Shown piece by piece: positions 56,017-64,000 of a DNA stretch of 64,000 nt (the first letter of the stretch is position 1; each line of letters opens with the position of its first letter). A program made the translations under genes and the position numbers. The notes below the pieces were generated by a model. That model was not told the origin of the DNA and did not search any database. It saw only the letters and a list, made by a program, of their open reading frames with translations. Origin of the DNA: CAZCGA01 sp964498075 (lineage in GTDB: Bacteria > Desulfobacterota > Binatia > HRBIN30). The DNA is taken from assembly GCA_964498075.1 (NCBI GenBank), contig CAZCGA010000001.1, positions 62,001-126,000 of the forward strand, read 5' to 3'.

Positions 56017-56838
56017 CTACTTCCGCATCACGCTGAGCGCCGCGCGGGCGATCCGCGGCGCGAAGCGCGGCCGCAGCAGCCCCGGGGGGTACACCTCCAG
56101 GCGCCGCTGATTTTCGCGCAGGCAGATCTCCAGAAACCCGCGAATCGAGAAGTCGCCCAGCGAGTCGTGACTCTTCATGGCGAAGTTGTCTTGCTCCGTT
56201 CCGCCGAGGTCGAACGCGGTGCGAACGCGGCTGATGATCTGCAGCGAGACGGCGAGGCCGCGGCGGAAGTCGAGCAGCACGCGCAGGTCGCGCGGCATGC
56301 GGGCGCGCCGGTAGGCGATCCAATTCACAAAGAACAGGACGTGGCGTGCTTCCTCCTGCATGATGGGATCGAACAGGGACACCAGTGGCGGTGGGAAGAA
56401 GCCGGAGTCGCGCGCAATCGCAAACAACCCGAAGGCAAAGAAAGCGTCGAAGCACTCGCCGTACTCGGTGCGGATGAAGGCCCACGTTGGATCTTCGCGA
56501 TCGAGGTCCTCCGTACGCGTCTTGACGGGGATGCCGTAACGACGCGTGAGCAGATCGAGGAGCGCCGCATGTCGCCCCTCCTCGAAGCCTTGGAGCGCAA
56601 TCGCCTCGCTCACCAGCGGGTCGGCTTCCACGGTCGCCATGCGTTGCACCTTGTAGGCGGTCTCACGCTCGGTGTTGACCGCCTCGTCCCAGATCGGCAA
56701 GGCGGCGAGTCGGGCGCGGCTGTCCTCGTCGATCTCCGGCCAAGTGATGTCGGCTGGTGCGTAACGCTCGTGCGTGTCCATGAATGACTGGCAAAAGAGT
56801 CGCTTGTGTTCTTCGCTTCCGACGATCGGCGTGCCCAT
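56017..56838 (-). CDS. Ferritin-like di-iron carboxylate protein
   Basis: 273 residues, mostly helical. Two ExxH-type motifs fit a four-helix di-iron site: E87-x2-H90 in FEEGRHAALLD and E163-x2-H166 in QEEARHVLFF, with extra glutamates in NTERETAYK and EYGECFDAFF. It resembles ferritin-like or AurF/MiaE-like oxygenases rather than storage ferritins. Possible jobs are an O2-dependent oxidation or removal of reactive iron. It is convergent with clpB and has no operon partner. The exact subfamily is not clear to me. Confidence 0.78.
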   Translation of the reverse strand: MGTPIVGSEEHKRLFCQSFMDTHERYAPADITWPEIDEDSRARLAALPIWDEAVNTERETAYKVQRMATVEADPLVSEAIALQGFEEGRHAALLDLLTRRYGIPVKTRTEDLDREDPTWAFIRTEYGECFDAFFAFGLFAIARDSGFFPPPLVSLFDPIMQEEARHVLFFVNWIAYRRARMPRDLRVLLDFRRGLAVSLQIISRVRTAFDLGGTEQDNFAMKSHDSLGDFSIRGFLEICLRENQRRLEVYPPGLLRPRFAPRIARAALSVMRK

Positions 56839-57008
56839 CCTCAGCCTACCTCCTGACCCAGGCCGCGTTGCGGCGCTCGCCCCGCGGCGTATTTGTATCG
56901 TTCGTGCCGGCGGCTTCGGGAATTGCCCCCCCCAGGTCGGTGGACCTTCTAACAGGCTTTGCGCAGTGACTGAAGAGGCGCAAACGGCTCCGGGCGGGTG
57001 CCCGCCGG

Positions 57009-57521
57009 CTAGCTCGCGGCCCGCTGCGGCCGGGTGTCGTTGGCCAGGAGCGCCCGCAGTTCGTCGCCGTCGACCACCTCGCGTTCGAGCAGGCGGCGTG
57101 CGACCGCATCAAGGGTCGCCCGTCGATCGGTGAGCATGCGCCGCACCTTCTCATGCGCGCGTTCGAGCAGCTTCTCCACCTCGGCATCGATGGCGCCGGC
57201 CTTCTCCTCGCTGTACTCCTTGCGGCCCGTCAGGGCTGCGTCGAGAAATGCCGAACGCCGCTCGGATTCGAAGGTCCGCAGGCCAAGCGTTTCACTCATG
57301 CCGTACTGGGTCACCATGCTCAGCGCGATGTCGGTCGCCTTCTGCAGGTCGTCTTGCGCGCCGGTGGAGATGTCGCCGAAGACCAGCTCTTCGGCGACGC
57401 GTCCGCCGAGCAGGACACACATGCGGTCTTCCAGCTCCGAACGCGTCATCAGGTAGCGGTCCTGCGTCGGCAGTTGCTGCGTGTAGCCGAGCGCCGCGAT
57501 GCCACGGGGAATGATCGACGA
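57009..57521 (-). pseudogene. ftsH: 3' fragment of ftsH (C-terminal peptidase region)
   Basis: The frame encodes IIPRGIAALGYTQQLPTQDR, then MTRSELEDRMCVLLGGRVAE and ELVFGDISTGAQDDLQKATD, the M41 peptidase part of FtsH with the third zinc ligand region, and ends normally. The AAA+ half, HEXXH zinc site and both membrane helices are missing: a stop codon lies directly upstream at 57522-57524, at the junction with a universal stress gene fragment in another frame. An ATG at 57449 exists but would give only a 146-residue fragment without the HEXXH site. Confidence 0.82.
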
Positions 57522-57795
57522 TCATGGGCTCGAACGTATTCGCCCCCTTCTCCTGTGCCAGCCAGCCGAACTCTTCATCCGCCCGCGCCCGCAGCTTGGC
57601 GATCACCCCGGCGCTGCTGCCGAGCCCTTCGGCCTCGACGCGCGCGGCAAAGTCGGCCTCCACCACGTGCAAGGCCGTGATCTCACCGTGCGGGCACCAG
57701 CTCAGGGCCAGATCCAAAGCCCGGCGCGAACCGGGTGAGAAATCCATTGCCACCAGCAGCGCTTGCGGCAACACACTCATGCGTGGTTCGCTCAT
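57292..57795 (-). pseudogene. Truncated universal stress protein gene fused out of frame to ftsH DNA
   Basis: Residues 1 to about 93 match the UspA fold: ALLVAMDFSPGSRRALDLAL and GEITALHVVEADFAARVEAE, then a helix and FEPMIVDHS. The usual G-x2-G-x9-G ATP-binding end is missing. From codon 94 the frame reads ftsH sequence in the wrong phase and becomes an arginine/alanine-rich shadow up to 57292. A protein could be made but its C-terminal half is meaningless, so I call it broken. Confidence 0.72.
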
Positions 57796-58180
57796 CTGCT
57801 ACACCTCTCGGGGTTCGTGGCAATCGTGCCGCGTGCACCGTTGGGCCAAGCTCATCGTCGAAGCTGCGAGGGTCATGAGCGCCTCATTCCGGGCTGGGCC
57901 GAAGCTTACCTGCGACCGGCGGACAAGTCACGTGTGGCGCCGTTCGGAGCGCACGGATCCATGACCACCGCGCGCACGCGGCGCTGCGATCCGAGTGCAA
58001 ACACCGGCGAAAAGCTCGGAAATTCATTGACCCATCGAGCCGGTGGTGTTACCATTTTTTTGGGATGGGCATCACGAGGAAGGGAGCGCGGTGAATCAGT
58101 TCACACCTTCGCTCCGACTCTTTGTCCCTCGCCACGCGTCCAGTTCGCCTTCTCGTACCCCATCAGTTCCAGAGCCCAGA
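57796..58180. other. Gene-free spacer upstream of prkA
   Basis: No supported gene. A T-run (TTACCATTTTTTTGGG) near 58050 has no strong hairpin before it. The rest shows no repeat, tRNA or conserved motif that I can see. Confidence 0.4.
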
Positions 58181-58209
58181 TTGTTGGGCGGCGTCCACGC
58201 CCATATAAT
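58181..58209 (+). promoter_or_regulatory. Strong sigma70-type promoter of the prkA operon
   Basis: TTGTTG at 58181-58186, a 17-base spacer and a perfect TATAAT at 58204-58209. The predicted start of transcription lies near 58216, giving a leader of about 105 bases before the prkA ATG. This is the best promoter match in the window. Stress control by another sigma factor is not excluded. Confidence 0.72.
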
Positions 58210-58320
58210 CTACGTAGTGAATAGAGGCGACCCAGTGAGCATCCAATGACGTAGGGCGGCGGCGGGGTGCGCTTGAGGCGGTTTGGGTGGAACGGCTTAT
58301 CGCCAAAGGAGCGGGTCATG

Positions 58321-60255
58321 CAGCAAGACAAGGCGACGTTTGAAAAGCTCATCCAGGAAGACCGGGCAACCCGGGAGGTCCACAGCTGGCGCGGGACGTT
58401 TCTGGATTACCTCGAGCGCATCAAGGAAAACCCGAGCCTCCCGAAGTTGGCGCACGCCAGGCTGCACAACGTCATCATGCGCACCGGGGTGCACGACATC
58501 AACGAATCCGAGGATCCCCGCGTCAAGCGGCTCTTCAAGGATGAGTCGGTCAAGGTCTACAACTTCTTCGCCGACGAGTTCTTCGGCATCGAGAAGGTGG
58601 TGGCGCAAATCGCGCGCTACTTCCATTCCGCCTCGCTGAAGGGCGAGGAAAGCCGGCAGGTACTCTACCTCATGGGACCGGTCGGTTCCGGCAAAAGCTC
58701 GCTGGTGGAGAAGCTGCTGCACGGCTTGGAGGAAAGCGAGCCGTTGTACGTCATTGACGGCTGCCCGATGGCGGAAGAGCCGTTGCATCTGATTCCACGT
58801 CACCTGCGACGCGAGTTCGAAAAGATGCTCGGCGTGCACATCGAGGGGGACCTGTGCCCCGTGTGCCGCTTCCGCCTCAAGGAGGAGTTCGGCGAACGCT
58901 ACGAAGAGGTGCCGATCGTCACCCGGACGTTCTCGAAGCGCAATCGGGTGGGCATCGGCGTCGTTCCACCGGTCGATCCAAACAACCAAGACACGTCCGT
59001 CTTGATCGGCAGTGAGGACATTTCCAAGCTCGATATCTACTCTGAGGGCGACCCGCGCGTGCTCGATCTGAACGGTGCGCTCAACGTCGGCAACCGCGGG
59101 ATGGTCGAGTTCATCGAGGTCTTCAAAAACGAAACCGAGTACCTGCACGCGATGATCACCGCGACCCAGGAAAAGGTGATTCCCGCGCCGGGACGGCACG
59201 GCATGGTGTACGTCGACACGGTGATTGTCGCCCATTCCAACGAGGCGGAGTGGCAAAAGTTCAAGGCCGATCACACCAACGAAGCGATCCTCGACCGCAT
59301 CGTGGTCGTCAAGGTACCGTACAACCTCCGCCTGTCCGAGGAAGTGAAGATCTACCAGAAGATCATCCGCAACTCCGACTTCCGCGCGCACGTGGCGCCA
59401 CACACGCTGGAAGTCGCCTCGATGTTCGCCATCCTCTCGCGGCTCGAGCCGACCACCAAGTGCGATCTGATGACCAAGCTGAAGCTCTACAACGGCGAGG
59501 AGGTCGTCGAGAAGGGTAAGACGAAGAAGATCGACGTGCAGGAGCTGCGCGACGACACCAAGCGCGAGGGCATGAGCGGCATCTCCACCCGCTTCATCAT
59601 GAAGGCGCTCGACAACGCCCTCTCGGACAACATCAGCGGCAACTGCATCAACGCGATCACCGTACGCGAGGCGCTGATCAACATGACCAAGGAGGCGGAT
59701 CTCCCCGACGATGCGCGCAAACAGTACCTCGACTTCCTGCAGGACATCCTGCACAAGGAGTACCTCGACGTCCTGGAGAAGGAGATCACCAAGGCCTTCG
59801 TCTACTCCTACCAGGAGCAGGCCGAGTCGCTCTTCCAGAACTACCTCGATCACGCCGAAGCCTACGTGAACAAGACGAGGGTGAAGGACCGCAATACCAA
59901 GGAAGAGCTGCAACCGGACGAGGGCTTCCTCAAGTCGATCGAGGAGCAGATCGCCATCATCGGCTCCGCCGCGGAAGGCTTCCGCCAGGAAGTCATCGCC
60001 TACCTGTGGGCCGCTAGCCGCCGCGGCGAGAAGGTCAGCTATCGCAGCTACGAACCGCTGAAGGAAGCCATCGAGAAGAAGCTGATGACCTCGGTGCGCG
60101 ACATCAGCCGGATCATCACCAAGGCACGTACCCGCGACGAGGAGCAAACGGACAAGTACAACACCATGGTGAAGAACCTGCTGGAGAACGGCTACTGCGA
60201 CAACTGCGTCGACGTCGTGCTGAAATACGCCGCCAACAACCTGTGGAAGGACTGA
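58321..60255 (+). CDS. prkA: PrkA family serine protein kinase
   Basis: 644 residues from ATG at 58321 after AAAGGAG. An AAA+ domain with Walker A GPVGSGKSS (about 119-127) is followed by the PrkA C-terminal domain. In Bacillus and E. coli (YeaG) PrkA phosphorylates itself and other proteins, acts in sporulation or nitrogen/stress responses and works with the two genes that follow here. No sporulation genes other than SpoVR-like are in this window, so a stress role is more likely. Confidence 0.96.
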   Translation, partial: QQDKATFEKLIQEDRATREVHSWRGTFLDYLERIKENPSLPKLAHARLHNVIMRTGVHDINESEDPRVKRLFKDESVKVYNFFADEFFGIEKVVAQIARYFHSASLKGEESRQVLYLMGPVGSGKSSLVEKLLHGLEESEPLYVIDGCPMAEEPLHLIPRHLRREFEKMLGVHIEGDLCPVCRFRLKEEFGERYEEVPIVTRTFSKRNRVGIGVVPPVDPNNQDTSVLIGSEDISKLDIYSEGDPRVLDLNGALNVGNRGMVEFIEVFKNETEYLHAMITATQEKVIPAPGRHGMVYVDTVIVAHSNEAEWQKFKADHTNEAILDRIVVVKVPYNLRLSEEVKIYQKIIRNSDFRAHVAPHTLEVASMFAILSRLEPTTKCDLMTKLKLYNGEEVVEKGKTKKIDVQELRDDTKREGMSGISTRFIMKALDNALSDNISGNCINAITVREALINMTKEADLPDDARKQYLDFLQDILHKEYLDVLEKEITKAFVYSYQEQAESLFQNYLDHAEAYVNKTRVKDRNTKEELQPDEGFLKSIEEQIAIIGSAAEGFRQEVIAYLWAASRRGEKVSYRSYEPLKEAIEKKLMTSVRDISRIITKARTRDEEQTDKYNTMVKNLLENGYCDNCVDVVLKYAANNLWKD

Positions 60256-60330
60256 GGGACCCGCACACGAGGGGACCCGCGCACCGCCGATGCCTCCGCG
60301 GCGCCCATCGTGGCAGTCACCTGATCGGTG

Positions 60331-61521
60331 ATGTCCGCCTCCGAAACGATCTTCCATCCCTTTCGCCCGTCAGAGGCCGAGCGCAGTGATCGCTCGGCCG
60401 GCGACCGGCTGCGTCACCGCCAAAAGGTACGCGAGTCGATCCGCGAGAACATCGCCGACATCATCGCCGAGGAATCGATCATCGGAAAGGACCGCGAGCA
60501 CATCATCAAGGTCCCCATCCGCGGCATCAAAGAGTACCGGTTCATCTACGGCGACAACGCGCCGGGCGTAGCGCAAGGCGACGGCGACTCACAGCGCGGG
60601 CAGGTCGTCGGCAAGGCGCGCGGCCGCGGCGATGGGGCCGACGAGCAGGCTGGGGATCAACCCGGCGTCGATTACTACGAAACCGACGTCACCTTGGAAG
60701 AAGTGATCGACATCATGTTCGAGGACCTGGAGCTGCCCGACCTCGAGCGCAAGAAGCTGCGCGAGATCGCGGCACAGCGCATGAGCCGCCGGAAAGGATA
60801 CCGCCAGGTTGGCGTCCGCGTGCGCCTCGACAAGCGCCGTACCGTCAAAGCCAAGGTCAAGCGCCGACTGGCCACCCGCCATACCAGCAATCACTTCCGC
60901 GACGACCGGCAGCGGTTCCCGTTTCACGAGGATGACCTCACCTACCGTCACCTGGTCACCGACACGAAGAAGGAGTCGAACGCTGTGGTCCTGTGCGTCA
61001 TGGACACCTCGGGCTCCATGGACACGATGAAGAAATACCTGGCCCGCAGCTTCTTCTTCCTGCTCTATCAGTTCATCGTCACGAAGTACCGCAACGTCGA
61101 GATCGTGTTCATCGCGCATCACACCGAGGCCCGCGAGGTCGGCGAAGACGAGTTCTTCCGCAAGGGCGAATCCGGCGGCACGTTCATCTCGTCGGGGTAT
61201 CAGAAGGCCCTGGACATCATCGCGGCGCGCTACCACCCTTCACTCTGGAACGTCTACGCGTTTCACTGCTCCGACGGCGACAACTTCGATTCCGACAACG
61301 CCGCGGCGCTGCGCTGCGCCCGCGAGCTGGCGGACGTGTGCAACTTGTTCGGTTACGGGGAAATCAAACCGCTCGGCTCGCGCTACTACGAAAGCTCGAT
61401 GTTGAATATCTTCCGCCGCCTGGAGGCGGACAACTTCCAGACCGTCCTCATCGAGCGCAAAGAGGACATCTGGCCCAGCTTCAAGGCGTTCTTGGCGAAG
61501 GACCGCGGGACCGAGCAGTGA
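60331..61521 (+). CDS. yeaH: YeaH/YhbH family protein (DUF444)
   Basis: 396 residues from ATG at 60331; GTG one codon earlier is possible. The N-terminal region is charged (RQKVRESIRENIADIIAEE). A von Willebrand A domain begins at about residue 223, with the MIDAS motif VMDTSGSMD and a metal-ion binding face. YeaH-type proteins are partners of PrkA and SpoVR. It starts 75 bases after prkA. Confidence 0.95.
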   Translation: MSASETIFHPFRPSEAERSDRSAGDRLRHRQKVRESIRENIADIIAEESIIGKDREHIIKVPIRGIKEYRFIYGDNAPGVAQGDGDSQRGQVVGKARGRGDGADEQAGDQPGVDYYETDVTLEEVIDIMFEDLELPDLERKKLREIAAQRMSRRKGYRQVGVRVRLDKRRTVKAKVKRRLATRHTSNHFRDDRQRFPFHEDDLTYRHLVTDTKKESNAVVLCVMDTSGSMDTMKKYLARSFFFLLYQFIVTKYRNVEIVFIAHHTEAREVGEDEFFRKGESGGTFISSGYQKALDIIAARYHPSLWNVYAFHCSDGDNFDSDNAAALRCARELADVCNLFGYGEIKPLGSRYYESSMLNIFRRLEADNFQTVLIERKEDIWPSFKAFLAKDRGTEQ

Positions 61522-61531
61522 GGTCGTAAGC

Positions 61532-62965
61532 ATGGCGGCCCCCTACGACGTCAAGCTGCTCGAAGAATGGGACGTGAGGATTCGCGCCAAGGTGCAGGAG
61601 TTCGGGCTCAGCTGCTACCCACAAGAGTTCGAGATCTGCAATCACAACCAGATGCTCGGGTACACGGCGTACTCCGGGATGCCGTCACACTACCCACACT
61701 GGTCGTACGGCAAGGCGTACGAGAAGCTCAAGACCCTCTACGATTACGGCGTCTCCGGGCTACCGTACGAAATGGTGATCAACTCCAACCCGGCGCTGGC
61801 GTACCTCATGCGCGACAACTCCCTCTTGCTGCAGATCCTGACCATCGCGCACGTGTACGGCCACAACGACTTCTTCAAGAACAATTTCACCTTCAAGAGC
61901 ACACGCGCTGAGTTCACCATCAGCACGTTCAAGGCGCACGGCAATCGCATCCGCTCGTACATCGAGGATCCCAGCATCGGCATCGAGAAGGTGGAGAACA
62001 TCCTCGATGCCGCACACGCCATCTCCCTTGAATGCCGCCGCAACCTCGCGGTCCGCAAGCCCACCCCAGACGAGGCGCGCCAGCAACTGCTCGACGCCGC
62101 CCGCCCGCGGCACGATCCCTTTCAGAGCGTGCACCGCCGCCAACCCTACGTCGAGCCCGATCTCCGCAAGGTGCCGCTGATCCCCGACGAAGACCTCCTC
62201 CTGTTCATCCGTGATTACAACCTCTACTTGGCCGAGTGGGAGAAGGACATCCTCACCATCGTGCACGAGGAATCCCAGTACTTCATCCCACAGATCGAGA
62301 CCAAGATCATGAACGAGGGATGGGCAACCTACTGGCACAAGCGCATCCTCGATAGCCTCGACCTGCCGCAGGACTTGCAGATCGAGTTCATCGTGCGCCA
62401 CAACCAAGTGGTACGCCCCTCCCCGCACGGCCTCAACCCGTATCACCTCGGCCTGCGCCTCTGGGAGGACATCTATCAGCGCTACGAGCACCCGACGAAG
62501 GAAGATGCGGACGCACTGGGACCGACGCACCCAAGCGGAACCCAGAAGCTCATCGAGGTCCGCGAGACCGATCGCGACATCTCGTTTCTTCGCCGCCATC
62601 TCACGGAGCACCTGATCCGCGACCTCAACCTCTTCGAGTACCAGGCCAAGGGGGATGACCTGGTCATCACCGAGATTGCCGACGCGGATGGCTGGCGCGA
62701 GGTGAAGGACGTTCTCCTGAAAAACGTCGGCATGGGTGGCATTCCGGTCATCAAGGTGGAAGATGCAGACTACGGCCACAACCGCACGCTGTACCTGATC
62801 CATGCCCATGACGGCCGCGACCTCCAGCTCGAGTACGCCGAAAAGACGCTCGCCTACGTCCACCGCCTCTGGCAGCGCGACGTCGCAATGGAAACCGTCA
62901 TCAACGGCAAGCGGTCGTTGCTGCTCTTCAACGACCGCGGCTTCTCTACGAAGGCCCTGAAGTAG
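61532..62965 (+). CDS. spoVR: SpoVR family protein
   Basis: 477 residues. Conserved segments are MLGYTAYSGMPSHYPHWSYG, HVYGHNDFFKNN and NEGWATYWHKRILDSL. SpoVR (YcgB in E. coli) is the third member of the prkA-yeaH-spoVR set and is linked to spore cortex formation in Bacillus and to stationary-phase stress in enterics. The HVYGHNDF and MNEGWATYWH histidines could bind metal, but this is not proven. It starts 10 bases after yeaH and ends three bases before a convergent GMC gene. Confidence 0.95.
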   Translation: MAAPYDVKLLEEWDVRIRAKVQEFGLSCYPQEFEICNHNQMLGYTAYSGMPSHYPHWSYGKAYEKLKTLYDYGVSGLPYEMVINSNPALAYLMRDNSLLLQILTIAHVYGHNDFFKNNFTFKSTRAEFTISTFKAHGNRIRSYIEDPSIGIEKVENILDAAHAISLECRRNLAVRKPTPDEARQQLLDAARPRHDPFQSVHRRQPYVEPDLRKVPLIPDEDLLLFIRDYNLYLAEWEKDILTIVHEESQYFIPQIETKIMNEGWATYWHKRILDSLDLPQDLQIEFIVRHNQVVRPSPHGLNPYHLGLRLWEDIYQRYEHPTKEDADALGPTHPSGTQKLIEVRETDRDISFLRRHLTEHLIRDLNLFEYQAKGDDLVITEIADADGWREVKDVLLKNVGMGGIPVIKVEDADYGHNRTLYLIHAHDGRDLQLEYAEKTLAYVHRLWQRDVAMETVINGKRSLLLFNDRGFSTKALK

Positions 62966-62968
62966 TAG

Positions 62969-64000
62969 TCAGGCTGGCGGCGCAGCGATGTGCTGCGCCG
63001 TGCGCAGCGCAAACGCCATGACCGACAGCTGCGGCGGCACGGCGGTCGACGTGGGGAACACACTGGCGTCGGCTACGAAGAGTCGCTTCACCGCGTGCGC
63101 CTCACCCACGCCGTTGACTACCGAGCGCTTCGAGTCGCTCCCCATGCGGAGCGTGCCCTGCGGATGATACGCGAACAGCAACGGGTCGTTGGCGCGGAAG
63201 GAATGCTCGTCGATGGCGCGGTACTCGCCGCGCCGGGTCAGCTCCACCAGCTCGTTGTACGGCAGGATGACACGCTGCGCTCCGCTCGCAAAGAATACGT
63301 CTGCCAGCCGCCGCATCCCGTCCAGCAGGTCGCCGCGGTCCTCGTCGTTGAGATGATACGAGATGGACACGCGTCCGTTGGAGTCCAGCTCGACGCGCCC
63401 CACGGTCCGGTCGTGCAGCATCACCGCCGCCAGTGCGAGCCGCGCGTAGTCACTTATTACAGCGCGATGCTCGGCCCCGAACCCCGGCAGCATCGAGGCC
63501 GCAGCCACCGGCTGCGCGAAGCACGCGGTGAGCAGGTAGCCGCCCTCGATGCGCTGATCCAGCTCGAGGAACTCGTCGACGATCACCGATTGCGGAATGC
63601 CGCGCCAGCCGGCGATCTCCTCCGCAAACACCGCACCCATGACGACCTCCGGGTGCAGGTGCAGGTTGCTGCCGACTTGCTGATGCGGGTTCGGCAGCTG
63701 GCTCCGCAACCACAGTGCGGGCGATCCGATCGCACCCGCCGCCAGCACGACGGCTCCGGCACGCACGGTGAGCGCGTACGGCTTGTCCACGCGTGCCCGC
63801 AGGAAGCGCCCGCGGATACCGACGGCACGCCCGTCCTGGGTCTCGATGTGCTCCGCGCGGCAGTCGGGGATGATGATCGCCCCGCTGCGTGAGGCCGCAG
63901 GCAGGTGAACCGTCAGGGCGTCGCCCTTGCGATCGTACGCGCAGCCGAGCGCGCAGTAGCCGCATCCGACACACTGGATCCGGTTGTGCGCCGGCAGGTA
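62969..64000 (-). CDS. GMC family oxidoreductase, partial (runs off right edge)
   Basis: 344 codons are visible, without the N-terminal FAD Rossmann motif. Present are a cysteine-rich motif CVGCGYCALGC (C-x2-C-G-x-C-x2-G-C), as in long-chain alcohol oxidases of this family, the VVLAAGAIGSPALWLRSQLP signature and the C-terminal LFVADASVFPTSTAVPPQLS. Cysteine-rich GMC enzymes oxidise fatty or other long-chain alcohols. It is convergent with spoVR with a three-base gap and no visible terminator. Its tail differs from the GMC remnant at 12535. Confidence 0.9.
   Translation of the reverse strand, partial: YLPAHNRIQCVGCGYCALGCAYDRKGDALTVHLPAASRSGAIIIPDCRAEHIETQDGRAVGIRGRFLRARVDKPYALTVRAGAVVLAAGAIGSPALWLRSQLPNPHQQVGSNLHLHPEVVMGAVFAEEIAGWRGIPQSVIVDEFLELDQRIEGGYLLTACFAQPVAAASMLPGFGAEHRAVISDYARLALAAVMLHDRTVGRVELDSNGRVSISYHLNDEDRGDLLDGMRRLADVFFASGAQRVILPYNELVELTRRGEYRAIDEHSFRANDPLLFAYHPQGTLRMGSDSKRSVVNGVGEAHAVKRLFVADASVFPTSTAVPPQLSVMAFALRTAQHIAAPPA

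Noticed and set aside
56992..57005. CGGGC-GGGT-GCCCG hairpin at the end of the ftsH fragment
   Set aside because: A five-base stem in very GC-rich DNA with no T-run is expected by chance; not called as a terminator.
58043..58249. Small open frame upstream of prkA
   Set aside because: It covers the promoter boxes, has a composition like random sequence and shows no recognisable domain.

Overview
This is a 64-kb, GC-rich chromosomal window. The housekeeping gene order dprA-topA-trmFO-glnE-ilvE, the lipoprotein and outer-membrane families, a DUF1302/YCF48/RND/DUF1329 transport cluster, and a P450/alcohol dehydrogenase/acyl-CoA synthetase/LLM-oxidoreductase catabolic block point to a Gram-negative, deltaproteobacteria-like environmental lineage. 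Candidatus Binatia (Binatota) is my best guess from gene content, but no rRNA is present to prove it. I see no rRNA, no tRNA, no CRISPR array and no transposase.

Layout. 1-1832: two secreted paralogues of unknown function, the first running off the left edge. 2011-10936: ilvE, glnE, trmFO, topA and dprA, all on the minus strand. 11084-17695: nucleotide-sugar and glycan genes (LmbE deacetylase, RfbF-type cytidylyltransferase, RfbC epimerase, sugar C-methyltransferase, two GT2 glycosyltransferases, a GNAT protein) with the decayed tail of a GMC oxidoreductase among them. 17787-18479: a haem-oxygenase-like di-iron protein. 18557-32210: the most unusual part, ten co-directional minus-strand genes that all encode envelope or secreted proteins. 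They include three different caspase-fold (peptidase C14) proteins, two FlgT/LPP20-like proteins and a DUF4384 protein, a TPR-SpoIID peptidoglycan enzyme and an SLH-domain lipoprotein. 32388-33291: a duplicated 3' end of an alcohol dehydrogenase gene next to a DUF6883/DUF4926 pair. 33455-40676: a minus-strand catabolic block (two zinc alcohol dehydrogenases, P450, AMP-dependent ligase, SDR, LLM oxidoreductase).

40811-42337: comM-type AAA+ gene. 42433-52079: a secreted protein divergent from a DUF1302 porin-like protein, a YCF48 propeller, an RND exporter and two tandem DUF1329 proteins, probably one envelope lipid or hydrophobic-compound transport system. 52113-55957: zinc-ribbon protein, rhomboid protease and clpB (with a possible heat-shock promoter). 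56017-57795: a ferritin-like di-iron protein and a chimera of a truncated universal stress protein gene and the 3' end of ftsH, joined at a 15-nt palindrome. 58181-62965: the prkA-yeaH-spoVR stress operon with a very clear sigma70-type promoter. 62969-64000: a GMC oxidoreductase running off the right edge.

The caspase cluster is the best candidate for an undescribed system. All its products carry export signals or membrane anchors. Two of its proteases share an almost identical 3' end, which suggests gene conversion. Calcium-binding motifs (seven FG-GAP loops and a canonical EF-hand loop) accompany two of the caspase domains, and peptidoglycan-binding or -cleaving partners sit in the same run of genes. 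A calcium-regulated proteolytic system acting in the periplasm or on the cell surface is a reasonable hypothesis, but it is inference.
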